Source: Burkholderia sp. SRS-46 (lineage in GTDB: Bacteria > Pseudomonadota > Gammaproteobacteria > Burkholderiales > Burkholderiaceae). Taken from it: 64,000 nucleotides of DNA. Position 1 is the stretch's first letter. Every line of letters starts with the position of its first letter. Of the stretch, positions 48,200-55,295 are shown one piece after another. The position numbers were made by a program, and so were the translations under genes. The DNA is taken from positions 62,001 to 126,000 of the forward strand of contig NZ_PTXL01000016.1 of the NCBI RefSeq assembly GCF_004343775.1, in the 5' to 3' direction. The notes beneath the pieces were generated by a model. It was given only the letters and a program-made list of their open reading frames with translations, was not told the DNA's origin and ran no database searches.

Positions 48200-48406
48200 G
48201 GATCTGCCATTGGGAGCCGCCCCTTTTCGACGCATAGCGCGGGCAGGCACGGGCGCAAGGGTAAAGGCTGCGCTTCGCTCCGCCCACGTCCTCACCCGTT
48301 CGGTGCTCGGCTACGCCTGCGCTCCGCATGCGGCCTCCGGGCGCGCCCTTGCACCCGTGCCTGCCCGCGCTAAACCCGCGTCGAGGCGGCTCCCAATGGC
48401 AGATCC
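48200..48406 (+). repeat. Long palindrome P5 (207 bp)
   Basis: Perfect 22-bp arms at 48200-48221 and 48385-48406 (left GGATCTGCCATTGGGAGCCG, continuing CC). A second pair of 26-bp arms follows at 48236-48261 and 48346-48371 with one mismatch. The loop carries ACCCGTTCGGTGCTCGGCTA and CTGCGCTCCGCATGCGG, the core shared with P1 and P2. The right arm ends 26 bp before the GTG at 48433. This is the clearest example of the P family. Confidence 0.85.
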
Positions 48407-48432
48407 ACAACCCGACACAAAAGGACGAAACC

Positions 48433-48723
48433 GTGAGCGCAACCACCCCCGACCGAATCACGCACACACGCGCGGGCGTTCCCCCCGCACCCCCCGAGGC
48501 TCACCGCCAGGCAGGCATTCGACACCCGAAAAATCGGCTGCGTGCGACGGCCGCGCACTGGCTCGGGTGCGCTCTGGACGCCCCGATTTGCGTCTTGCAT
48601 CGCTGGACCCGCCCTGATGACGACGCGCGCGCGGTGCGGCTCGAAACCGTGATCGACGGCACCGCAAAGCGCATCACCCTTTTTCGCCAAGCAACCGGTG
48701 CGTGGTCGCCGGTTTGGCAATAA
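48433..48723 (+). CDS. Small protein sharing an N-terminal segment with the orphan ParB
   Basis: 96 residues from GTG 48433, with AAGGA 7 nt upstream. Residues 14-27 (AGVPPAPPEAHRQA) are identical to residues of the ParB at 45578. The underlying 42 bp are also identical, so the P-type leader and the first codons form one duplicated module. The rest (RATAAHWLGCALDAPICVLH, AVRLETVIDGTAKRITLFRQ) is a compact alpha/beta sequence. Function unknown. It starts a run of six small genes. Confidence 0.6.
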   Translation: MSATTPDRITHTRAGVPPAPPEAHRQAGIRHPKNRLRATAAHWLGCALDAPICVLHRWTRPDDDARAVRLETVIDGTAKRITLFRQATGAWSPVWQ

Positions 48724-48737
48724 CCCGGAGAATTAAG

Positions 48738-49004
48738 ATGAGCTACCCGACGGACGAACTGATGATCGAAGGTATCACGGAAGGTTTTTTCGTGATTGCG
48801 TGCGCCGAGAGTGCCGCGCCATCCATTGCGGTACATCATGGCGACGATGGCGAACTGGCATTTACGCTGCCCACGATTGACTGGACCGCGTGGCAAATCA
48901 ATGTCGCGATCAAGATCTACGAAAAGGCGTACGCACGTGGCGAGCGCTACGGTGCTGCGAGCGCTCAACGCGTCATTCGTGAAGCACTCGGCATCTTCCA
49001 TTGA
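48738..49004 (+). CDS. Small leading-region protein
   Basis: 88 residues (MSYPTDELMIEGITEGFFVI) with CCGGAG 9 nt upstream, 14 bp after the previous gene. Helix-rich C-terminus: WQINVAIKIYEKAYARGERY, GAASAQRVIREALGIF. No family recognised. Acidic overall, as are many small anti-restriction or DNA-mimic proteins, but nothing proves that role. Confidence 0.62.
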   Translation: MSYPTDELMIEGITEGFFVIACAESAAPSIAVHHGDDGELAFTLPTIDWTAWQINVAIKIYEKAYARGERYGAASAQRVIREALGIFH

Positions 49005-49059
49005 CTTCGTGCGCGTCCACCCGGGCGCGCTTTCCATCGTTCAAGTAAGGAGCCGTACC

Positions 49060-49341
49060 ATGCGCGGTCTTGATATTCGTGTCTCGTTTGCGCTTGCCCG
49101 GATTGCTTCTATCACCGATCCGGACAATTTCGACATGATCGACGTTCAGAACGATACCGAGACTTTCGGGCGCAACGATTATTGGAACGGTCGCCACGAA
49201 TTGCCGATTATGTTCGCGGACGAACCGTTTCTTCGGAAGGCATGGGAGCGCGGGCAAGATGACGCGGCGATGTGCGAAGAACTTGAAGAGTGTCCGCACT
49301 GCATTGCAGCCCGGGGCGATCCCTGCCCGGTTCACGGATGA
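49060..49341 (+). CDS. Small Cys-containing protein
   Basis: 93 residues from ATG 49060, with AAGGAG at 49047-49052. The end CEELEECPHCIAARGDPCPV has CxxC and a third and fourth cysteine, a possible metal site. The middle is acidic (DPDNFDMIDVQNDTETFGRN). No family recognised. It lies in the series of small genes after P5. Confidence 0.62.
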   Translation: MRGLDIRVSFALARIASITDPDNFDMIDVQNDTETFGRNDYWNGRHELPIMFADEPFLRKAWERGQDDAAMCEELEECPHCIAARGDPCPVHG

Positions 49342-49387
49342 CGGCAATTCAGCATTGGACCGCAGCACCTACCACGGAGAACCCACG

Positions 49388-49609
49388 ATGAATACCGTAA
49401 CGACACTGAGCATCGATCAGCTAGAACGCGCGATCAACATCTGGCGCGCGCGCCAACCGAGCCGCGAAGGTGATCCGATCCTGTGCCGGGAGGCGCGGCT
49501 TCTTGCCGAACCCTACGCGCTGATGATTCTGAGCGGCGCGACGCAGATCGACGCGGCACACCTGTCGGACACGCAACGCGCCGCGTTCGACGGCGCGTTT
49601 TCGCAATAG
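49388..49609 (+). CDS. DUF3717-family small protein
   Basis: 73 residues. LSIDQLERAINIWRARQPSR, then LCREARLLAEPYALMILSGA, fits the DUF3717 pattern (hydrophobic start, WRAR, LAExYALMI). ATG 49388 has GGAGA about 10 nt upstream. Function unknown. Such genes are common in Burkholderia accessory DNA. Confidence 0.75.
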   Translation: MNTVTTLSIDQLERAINIWRARQPSREGDPILCREARLLAEPYALMILSGATQIDAAHLSDTQRAAFDGAFSQ

Positions 49610-49665
49610 CGCGTCTTCGACCCGACCTGCGCTCGCTATGGCGGGCATCGCGAAAGGAGCGAACC

Positions 49666-49962
49666 ATGAAGAATCTCGGTGCGTCGGCACAGCGCAATTG
49701 CCCGCCCTGGTATGGCTGGAAAATCCGGCTGGTGTGGATGATCTCAGCATTGGTCGGCATGTTCGCCGCCGACGCGCAAGCGCGGTGCCGCAATTGGGCG
49801 ACGGCGCAAGCCTACCGCCTTGGCCGAGCCGATTTCGGGGTTCACCTCCATACGCCGCGATTTTCCCGAATCGCGGAACTGACCGACGCTTACGACAGTG
49901 GTGCATACGATGTTTGGCTGGCAAGCGTCCCGGTTGACGATTGGTTCCATTATCTGCCGTGA
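49666..49962 (+). CDS. Small membrane-associated or exported protein
   Basis: 98 residues with a hydrophobic segment near the N-terminus (IRLVWMISALVGMFAADAQA) that could be a signal peptide or anchor. A polar domain follows (RFSRIAELTDAYDSGAYDVW). AAAGGAG lies 7 nt before the ATG. No family recognised. Confidence 0.62.
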   Translation: MKNLGASAQRNCPPWYGWKIRLVWMISALVGMFAADAQARCRNWATAQAYRLGRADFGVHLHTPRFSRIAELTDAYDSGAYDVWLASVPVDDWFHYLP

Positions 49963-49997
49963 ACGCTCCGTGACGAACAATTTGCGAGGATGACCAA

Positions 49998-50162
49998 ATG
50001 ACCGCATATTCCTACTTCGAGGCGTGCGACATGACCGTAACGCGCGCCGAAGCCGAGGCCGAGATCAAAAACCACTTCGCGGACTTTTCCGAATTTCTGG
50101 CGGACGTTGGCGACCGCGAAGAATACGAAGGTAAAGAAGTGCTCGACTGGCTTGGCTACTAG
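49998..50162 (+). CDS. Small acidic protein
   Basis: 54 residues (MTAYSYFEACDMTVTRAEAE, then AEIKNHFADFSEFLADVGDR, EEYEGKEVLDWLGY). GCGAGGA lies 7 nt before the ATG. Very acidic and predicted helical. I recall similar short proteins from Burkholderia plasmids but no assigned role. Last intact gene of the presumed leading region. Confidence 0.62.
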   Translation: MTAYSYFEACDMTVTRAEAEAEIKNHFADFSEFLADVGDREEYEGKEVLDWLGY

Positions 50163-50172
50163 GCCGCAGGCC

Positions 50173-50342
50173 GGAGAACACGGATCGCGTCGCCGGCACG
50201 TTCGGCCAGCAGCAAGGAAGCCATCGGCACCGTGGCGCGTCCGCATGGCATGACGAAGATTGCGCGCGACGCGGGCGTCGGCCGCGAGAGCCTCTACAAG
50301 GCGCTGGACGAGCACGGCAACCCGGAATTCGCGACGATCTAG
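50173..50342 (+). pseudogene. Truncated addiction-module antidote (HI1420-like) remnant
   Basis: The frame ends GTVARPHGMTKIARDAGVGR followed by ESLYKALDEHGNPEFATI and a TAG at 50340-50342. This is the HTH core of antidote proteins of the HI1420/HigA-like type, which normally continue (FATxLKVxxALG). The N-terminal part is not recognisable and the C-terminus is cut by the stop, so it is a fragment. No toxin gene is adjacent. Confidence 0.6.
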
Positions 50343-50422
50343 TGTCGTGCGCGCGCTAGGCCTAACTTTGACAGTAACGACGCCCGTACACGGGCACGCC
50401 CGAGCCGGGATTTTTGCGCGGC

Positions 50423-50477
50423 GTCGCGGGCTGGCGGGCGTTCGCCGCTACGCCGCGACCACCCGCCAGCCCGCGAC
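50423..50477. repeat. Perfect 16-bp inverted repeat
   Basis: GTCGCGGGCTGGCGGG (50423-50438) pairs perfectly with CCCGCCAGCCCGCGAC (50462-50477) around a 23-nt loop. It begins the structured non-coding zone that leads to the oriT candidate. Confidence 0.75.
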
Positions 50478-50515
50478 CAATGCGTCATCCAGTTTGCGCG
50501 CTGCGCAAATAAATT

Positions 50516-50562
50516 GGGGCAATCCCGCTCAGCGCACACTTCGCGCTTCGCCGGATTGCCCC
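50516..50562 (-). terminator. Likely terminator of the 50568-50879 gene
   Basis: GGGGCAATCC and GGATTGCCCC form a perfect 10-bp stem. On the minus strand the stem is followed by AATTTATTT, and it lies just after that gene's stop codon. It may also stop plus-strand transcription from the leading region. Confidence 0.6.
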
Positions 50563-50567
50563 AACGA

Positions 50568-50879
50568 TCACACCGCCGCGCCGTCGACGACAGCGGCTGC
50601 CGGCTCGCCCTCGGCGGGTTTCGCCAGCGCCGGCGGCTTGCCCGGTTTCGCGAGCGCCGCCTTTACCGCCTCGAGCCGCTCTTTCCACTGTTCCGCCGGG
50701 ATCTCGTCTAGCCCTTCCGCGCGCAGCAGCTCGAGTACCGCCTTATGATTCCGTTCGCGCTCCTTCCGGACTCGCTCACGCTGTTCGTCCTGCAACTTTT
50801 TCAGCTTCGCCGCCGTCTTCGCGATTTCATCTTCGATCGACCGCGGCTTCCGCGTGGTTTTTCCCGATAGCTCACTCAT
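50568..50879 (-). CDS. Small coiled-coil protein near oriT
   Basis: 103 residues from ATG 50879, with GGAGAG 8 nt upstream; a longer frame to 51077 has no start signal. Residues about 12-60 are a charged coiled coil (RSIEDEIAKTAAKLKKLQDE, QRERVRKERERNHKAVLELL). AEQWKERLEAVKAALAKPGK and an Ala/Pro tail follow. Length, charge and place beside oriT recall small mobilisation accessory proteins (MobC/TraD-like of Ti type), but I see no diagnostic motif. It is transcribed away from oriT. Confidence 0.6.
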   Translation of the reverse strand: MSELSGKTTRKPRSIEDEIAKTAAKLKKLQDEQRERVRKERERNHKAVLELLRAEGLDEIPAEQWKERLEAVKAALAKPGKPPALAKPAEGEPAAAVVDGAAV

Positions 50880-51030
50880 TTCACGACTCTCCATTTCGTG
50901 GTATCGGCCCTCACCGCGCATTTTACCGGTATGCCACCGCGAGGCGAAAGCCCGGGACGAATTCCAGTTGCCCGCACGCGGGCAAGTCCGTCGAGCGTGC
51001 CATCCGTCCGGCACACTCGAGGTCGCGCGC

Positions 51031-51165
51031 GATCCACATGTCCACCGCGCCCCGCGCTCAAACCGGTGTTGCCGCACACTAACGTGTGGACAACACCGCG
51101 CGGCCCCCGGCTCTGTGATCCATATCGATCACGGCCGGGCGTACGGCACCGTGGGCATGTGGATC
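51031..51165. repeat. Structured element D1 (three-way junction-like)
   Basis: Outer arms GATCCACATG and CATGTGGATC pair perfectly. Inside are hairpin 1 (CGGTGTTG...CAACACCG, with CACAC/GTGTG nested) and hairpin 2 (GTGATC-CATATC-GATCAC). The same architecture recurs at 51424-51560 with a compensatory base-pair change in the outer stem. No gene lies here. Confidence 0.8.
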
Positions 51166-51299
51166 GCGCGAATTACGTCCAGTTCGGCCGCGCCGTGGCG
51201 CGCCCGAATTCTCCCGCTGACCGCAATCCGGCCACGGGCCAGCGGCACAAGGCGCGCGCCGGATTCCCACTCGTCTCCGCCGAGTGAAAATCCGGCGCG

Positions 51300-51360
51300 C
51301 GCGAAAATCACTCTTGTTTGCGGAATGCGTGCATTCCGCAAATTTCCGACTCCCCGCCCG
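51300..51360. repeat. Perfect hairpin between D1 and D2
   Basis: TTTGCGGAATGC and GCATTCCGCAAA pair perfectly around a 2-nt GT centre (near 51317-51342). Just upstream, GCGCGCCGGATT pairs with AATCCGGCGCGC around an ACTCG/CGAGT stem (about 51249-51298). No gene is visible. Confidence 0.65.
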
Positions 51361-51423
51361 ACTCCGACGTCGAGCGGTACACCGATCATCCGCATGCGCC
51401 CGCGGATTTATCCGATCCACATT

Positions 51424-51560
51424 GACCACATATCCACCGCGCCCCGCGCTCACATCGGTGTTGCCGCACACTGACGTGTGGACAACACCGCGCGGCGACC
51501 GGCTCCGTGATCTCTACCGATCACGGCCGTTCGTCCGGCACCGTGGATATGTGGACAATG
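51424..51560. repeat. Structured element D2 (second copy)
   Basis: Outer arms CCACATATCCAC and GTGGATATGTGG are perfect. Hairpin 1 differs from D1 only in the loop, and hairpin 2 is CCGTGATC-TCTACC-GATCACGG with conserved arms and a changed loop. The D1 G-C pair in the outer stem is A-T in D2. Both copies contain TGTGGACAA, a DnaA-box-like word. Confidence 0.8.
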
Positions 51561-51844
51561 CTCGCCAGTCCACCCGCGCCTCACCTCCTGCTCACTTCCT
51601 ACCGACTTACGCGACAGTGTCGAACCTGCACATCCCTTGCTGCCTCGACTTCCTCTCCTCCTTCCAAAGTTGCACTGAACGGCTTCGCTTCGCTCCGAGA
51701 CGACGATGGCGAAAATCCACCGCTCACGACTCAATCCACGCCGTCGCTTTTTCCCGGATCACGCCGTTTCCCTTGAGCGGGAACCGCCGTCCTTTACCGG
51801 GTGAAGGCTCCGCGACAGGCCCCAACCTGAAGTGAAGTTGGCTA

Positions 51845-51890
51845 CGATCCTCTTAGGAAGCGGGGGAATCCCCGCCCCCTAAGAGGATCG
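51845..51890. repeat. Very stable 46-bp hairpin near oriT
   Basis: CGATCCTCTTAGG pairs with CCTAAGAGGATCG, with GCGGGG/CCCCGC stacked inside and a GAAT loop. It lies 59 bp before the first GTCAGACA repeat. It may be part of oriT, a replication priming site, or a terminator without a T run. Confidence 0.7.
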
Positions 51891-51948
51891 TCACACACCA
51901 TGCAACGTTGTTGCGGTGTGTCGCGCCCTATGGCGCGGTGCCTTCGGC

Positions 51949-52296
51949 GTCAGACACCCGTGCAAGCAGGCGCAAAAATCGAGGTTCGGATGGAGCTCGT
52001 CGCCTTGGGAGTCATATCCTCGGGCGTCAGACAAATACGAATATGAATACAACACTTCGGAATCCGTATCGATAGGAGTTTCGCGCTCACCCGTCACCTA
52101 TCGGGGCGTGCAGCGTCAGACAGCTGCTCCCGACTCACCGTCAAAATCCGAGCCGGAATGGGCGAGACGCGCTCGGCCAAAGGCTCGCGCCGTCAGACAC
52201 CCGTACCGGCGAATAATGCGAATACCGGCAAAAAGACGCGCGCGCCCTGATTTGATTGGCGTTCGGTGTCAGACAGCTAGAACCGCCATGTCTGAC
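51949..52296. other. Candidate origin of transfer (oriT)
   Basis: GTCAGACA occurs as direct repeats at 51949, 52026, 52115, 52192 and 52268 (spacing 77, 89, 77, 76 bp), with an inverted TGTCTGAC at 52289-52296. The last pair forms TGTCAGACA-N13-TGTCTGACA. The region is non-coding and lies immediately upstream of an RHH protein, coupling protein and MobF relaxase, the order oriT-trwA-trwB-trwC of R388. The nic site cannot be fixed by eye. Confidence 0.65.
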
Positions 52297-52472
52297 ATTC
52301 GATAAGTATCGCTATGAAAATTAATGGGTTATTGCGCAACGCGCGTCGGCATGCTACTGTCACACGCATAAAACGCAGTCATGAGGGCCGTAATCGAGCG
52401 CGGTTTCGTACGCGAGTCGAGGTTTTTCCACGACTCCACGAGCGCCCGCTCTTTTCATTCCAGGCGCTTTTC

Positions 52473-52901
52473 ATGACCTCACGAAAATCTTCCTCGCGTG
52501 TCGAAACCGGCCGCGTCAGTTTTCGCGATACCCCGGATGTTGTCCGTTTTTACAAGAAAGCCGCCCAGGCGCGCGGCGTCTCATTCTCCGAATATGCCCG
52601 GCGACTCACCGAACGCGGCGCGCTCGCCGAGTCGGTCGATCGGCTGATCGGGTCCGTCGACGCGTCAATCGCGAAAGCCGAAACTTTGCTGCAGGAAGCT
52701 AGGCAGCTATCTGGAGGCGCAACGCCCACCGGACAGAAATCATCGCTGGCAGCCTTGCCGCCGCAACTCGTCGAAGCGATTTTTGTTTGTGAATTTCTGT
52801 TGACTGAGATCGTGTCGCGCACCGACATGACTGCGGAGCGACGCGCGCGCGACGCGGCGAAGGAGCGAACTGCCGAGGTTCTCCGCGGGGTGCACAAATG
52901 A
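52473..52901 (+). CDS. Ribbon-helix-helix relaxosome accessory protein (TrwA/TraY-like position)
   Basis: About 142 residues from ATG 52473 (MTSRKSSSRVETGRVSFRDT). A longer frame to 52314 is less protein-like. RVSFRDTPDVVRFYKKAAQA, then RGVSFSEYARRLTERGALAE, fits an RHH DNA-binding fold. A helical C-terminal half follows (LIGSVDASIAKAETLLQEAR). It overlaps the coupling-protein start by 4 bp. By position it would bind oriT (perhaps the GTCAGACA repeats) and regulate the mob operon. Confidence 0.72.
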   Translation: MTSRKSSSRVETGRVSFRDTPDVVRFYKKAAQARGVSFSEYARRLTERGALAESVDRLIGSVDASIAKAETLLQEARQLSGGATPTGQKSSLAALPPQLVEAIFVCEFLLTEIVSRTDMTAERRARDAAKERTAEVLRGVHK

Positions 52902-54817
52902 CGCGGAAATCGCAGACCGGGATATTCAAGGATTTTTCCACTGGCTCTGAAATTTGGAGCCATCGCGTCGCACTTGTGCTCGTCGCGATCCGCAATATCG
53001 TGCTCCTCTCGTTGTTTTTGGGATTCATCGCAGGTTTCGTCTACGCCGCGTTTTTCGTCGATCGGGATATTTGGCGCCCAGCCGTCGCGAACGTCATTGC
53101 GCATCTGCGCACGGTCGTGATGATGACAGCGGTACCGATGGAGTACGAGGTCAACGGCCAAACGGTGCGTCTTCCTGTTGATCAAATCGCTTCTCTGACC
53201 GATCCCGTGTGGGATGTCGCTCGGATCGTTATGCGTCGATTCTTCGTTATCGTGGGCACGGTAAGCGCGTGTTCCGCCGTCGCAATCGCGGGCTATTGGT
53301 ACGAATTCGGCCGGCGCACTATGGCGGACAAAGAGATCCGCGGTGCTACCCTCGTCAGCGGAAAAGAGCTGGCGACCATGGTGCGCAACAACGACGATGC
53401 GAGCCCTTACACGCTCGCCGGCGTTCCCATGCTGCGCGAAGCGGAGACGCTACACACGCTCGTGGTCGGCGCCCAAGGCACAGGGAAGTCACAGCAATTC
53501 TTCGACCGGCTGCGACAAATCCGGGCGCGCGGCAAGCGCGCAATTGTCTACGATCCGTCGGGGGAGTTCACCGAGGAGTTTTTCCGGGAAGGCAAGGACG
53601 TGATGATGAATCCGTTCGACGACCGTTCTCCAAACTGGAATATCAAGCACGAGATCGACGAGGAATACCACTACGACAGCATGGCGAATGGGCTGATTCC
53701 CGATCCGCGCGAGGCGGATCCATTTTGGTCTCTTGCGGGTCGTGAGGTATTCAGAGACGTCGTTCGAACCTTGCACGTCGAAGGTAACCTCACCAATCGC
53801 AATCTCTATTCGTCGATCGCGATGAGCAACCTGGACGCGATCTACCATTTGCTGCGCAATACTGCTGGTGCGTCTTACGTCGACCCAAAGACCGAGCGCA
53901 CGGGCATGTCGCTCAAGATGACGGTTCAGAATCAGCTTTCATCGTTTCGTTTCCTACGCGATGACGGCCCGCCGTTCTCGATTCGCCAGTGGATTTACAA
54001 CGAAAGCGACTCGTGGATGTTTATTACAACCCGCGAGGAAATGCTCGAGGCGATCAAGCCGATCCTGTCGCTTTGGATCGATATAGCGATCAAAGCGGTA
54101 TTGAACCTGACTCCGATCCACCGCGAGCGCCTGCATTTCTCGATCGACGAATTGCCAACGCTCCAGAAGTTGGACATCATGAAGCTCGCGGTGAGCAACA
54201 CTCGGAAATACGGGCTTTGCATGATGCTCGGCGCGCAGGATATCCCGCAATTGCTTGAGATCTACGGTGATTATCTCGCCCGAACCATCGTCAACGGTTG
54301 CCAGACGAAGCTGCTGCTTCGCGTCACAGACGCAGAAGCGGCTGAGATGTTCGCAAAGCTGATCGGCGAAACCGAGATCGAGGAGAAGGACGAATCGATG
54401 TCGTTTGGTCTGAACGCGCAGCGGGACGGTTTCAGCATCGCGACGCGGCGCCCGCTGCGCAACTTGGTCCTGTCATCTGAAATCCGACGCCTGCCGAAGA
54501 TGACCGGTTACCTGGTGTATCCGGGCGACTATCCGGTCGCCCGTGTGACATATAAGTACGTCGCACCGAAGAAAAACGCGCCTGCGTTCATCAAGCGTCA
54601 GGCATTTTCCGAACTGTTCGCGCCGGCCGCCGCCACACCGGCCTCCGGCGCTGGTCCGGCGCCCGTGATCGCCGGCGCAGCACCCGACTGGATCGCGCAC
54701 CCTGAAATCCTCGTCGCGGCGAGCGGCGGCATCGATCCGGAAACTGGCGAAATTCTGCCGCCTCGCCCAGGCGCGTGGCGCTGGGGCCACGGCAATCAAA
54801 CAGGAGATAGAGCATGA
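52898..54817 (+). CDS. Type IV coupling protein (TraD/TrwB/VirD4 family)
   Basis: 639 residues. Two N-terminal membrane segments (about 25-55, VALVLVAIRNIVLLSLFLGF; and 115-140) bracket a small periplasmic loop. Walker A GAQGTGKS is at 191-198, followed by RGKRAIVYDPSGEFTEEFF and DDRSPNWNIKHEID. Walker B is HFSIDELPTLQKL near 410. GAQDIPQLLEIYGDYLARTI and NGCQTKLLLRVTD are further family motifs. It is the ATPase that brings the relaxosome to the mating channel. No T4SS channel genes are in the window. Confidence 0.94.
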   Translation: MTRKSQTGIFKDFSTGSEIWSHRVALVLVAIRNIVLLSLFLGFIAGFVYAAFFVDRDIWRPAVANVIAHLRTVVMMTAVPMEYEVNGQTVRLPVDQIASLTDPVWDVARIVMRRFFVIVGTVSACSAVAIAGYWYEFGRRTMADKEIRGATLVSGKELATMVRNNDDASPYTLAGVPMLREAETLHTLVVGAQGTGKSQQFFDRLRQIRARGKRAIVYDPSGEFTEEFFREGKDVMMNPFDDRSPNWNIKHEIDEEYHYDSMANGLIPDPREADPFWSLAGREVFRDVVRTLHVEGNLTNRNLYSSIAMSNLDAIYHLLRNTAGASYVDPKTERTGMSLKMTVQNQLSSFRFLRDDGPPFSIRQWIYNESDSWMFITTREEMLEAIKPILSLWIDIAIKAVLNLTPIHRERLHFSIDELPTLQKLDIMKLAVSNTRKYGLCMMLGAQDIPQLLEIYGDYLARTIVNGCQTKLLLRVTDAEAAEMFAKLIGETEIEEKDESMSFGLNAQRDGFSIATRRPLRNLVLSSEIRRLPKMTGYLVYPGDYPVARVTYKYVAPKKNAPAFIKRQAFSELFAPAAATPASGAGPAPVIAGAAPDWIAHPEILVAASGGIDPETGEILPPRPGAWRWGHGNQTGDRA

Positions 54818-55251
54818 AGATTTTTTGTCGTCTTTTGTCCACTGCCCTATTTCTGGCGGTTCCGACCGTCGGTGCTTTCGCACAGTCGGCTCCCGTGCTG
54901 TTACCTCCCGATCAGGCGTTCACGATGCGTATGGCCGATGCATCGGACGGGTACGTCAGCGTGATTTTTCATGTGGCACCGGGCTACCGGCTGTATCGCG
55001 ATCGCGTCAATGTCACCACGCCGACACCGGGTCGGATGGTATACGCGGTCCTGAAACCGCCCGGCACGATGGTGTATGACGCGGCGTTGGGCAAATCCAT
55101 CGAAACCTACGATAGTGACTTCCGAGTGGACGTCTCTATGTCACCCACACGGCCGACGGACCTGATCGTGCGGATTCAGGGGTGCGCCATCGAGGCCGGC
55201 GTCTGCTACCCTCCCGTGGAGCGGAAATTCCATCTGTCGCCCCGCGGATGA
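54814..55251 (+). CDS. DsbD N-terminal-domain-like periplasmic protein
   Basis: 145 residues overlapping the coupling-protein stop by 4 bp. A signal peptide (MKIFCRLLSTALFLAVPTVG then AFAQS) leads a beta-rich domain with DGYVSVIFHVAPGYRLYRDR and a final QGCAIEAGVCYPPVERKF. That is the C...GxCYPP pattern of the DsbD alpha domain, which passes electrons to periplasmic thioredoxins. The membrane and C-terminal parts of DsbD are absent. A redox or folding role in conjugation is inferred from its place between the coupling protein and relaxase genes. Confidence 0.82.
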   Translation: MKIFCRLLSTALFLAVPTVGAFAQSAPVLLPPDQAFTMRMADASDGYVSVIFHVAPGYRLYRDRVNVTTPTPGRMVYAVLKPPGTMVYDAALGKSIETYDSDFRVDVSMSPTRPTDLIVRIQGCAIEAGVCYPPVERKFHLSPRG

Positions 55252-55295
55252 AACAGGCACAACGATGAGACTATGGCCGATGCGGCGGTCGGGCA

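Noticed and set aside
51949..52296. Regularly spaced repeats as a possible CRISPR array
   Set aside because: The repeat is only 8-10 bp, spacers are 68-81 bp and variable in length, and no cas genes are present. An oriT or protein-binding array fits better.
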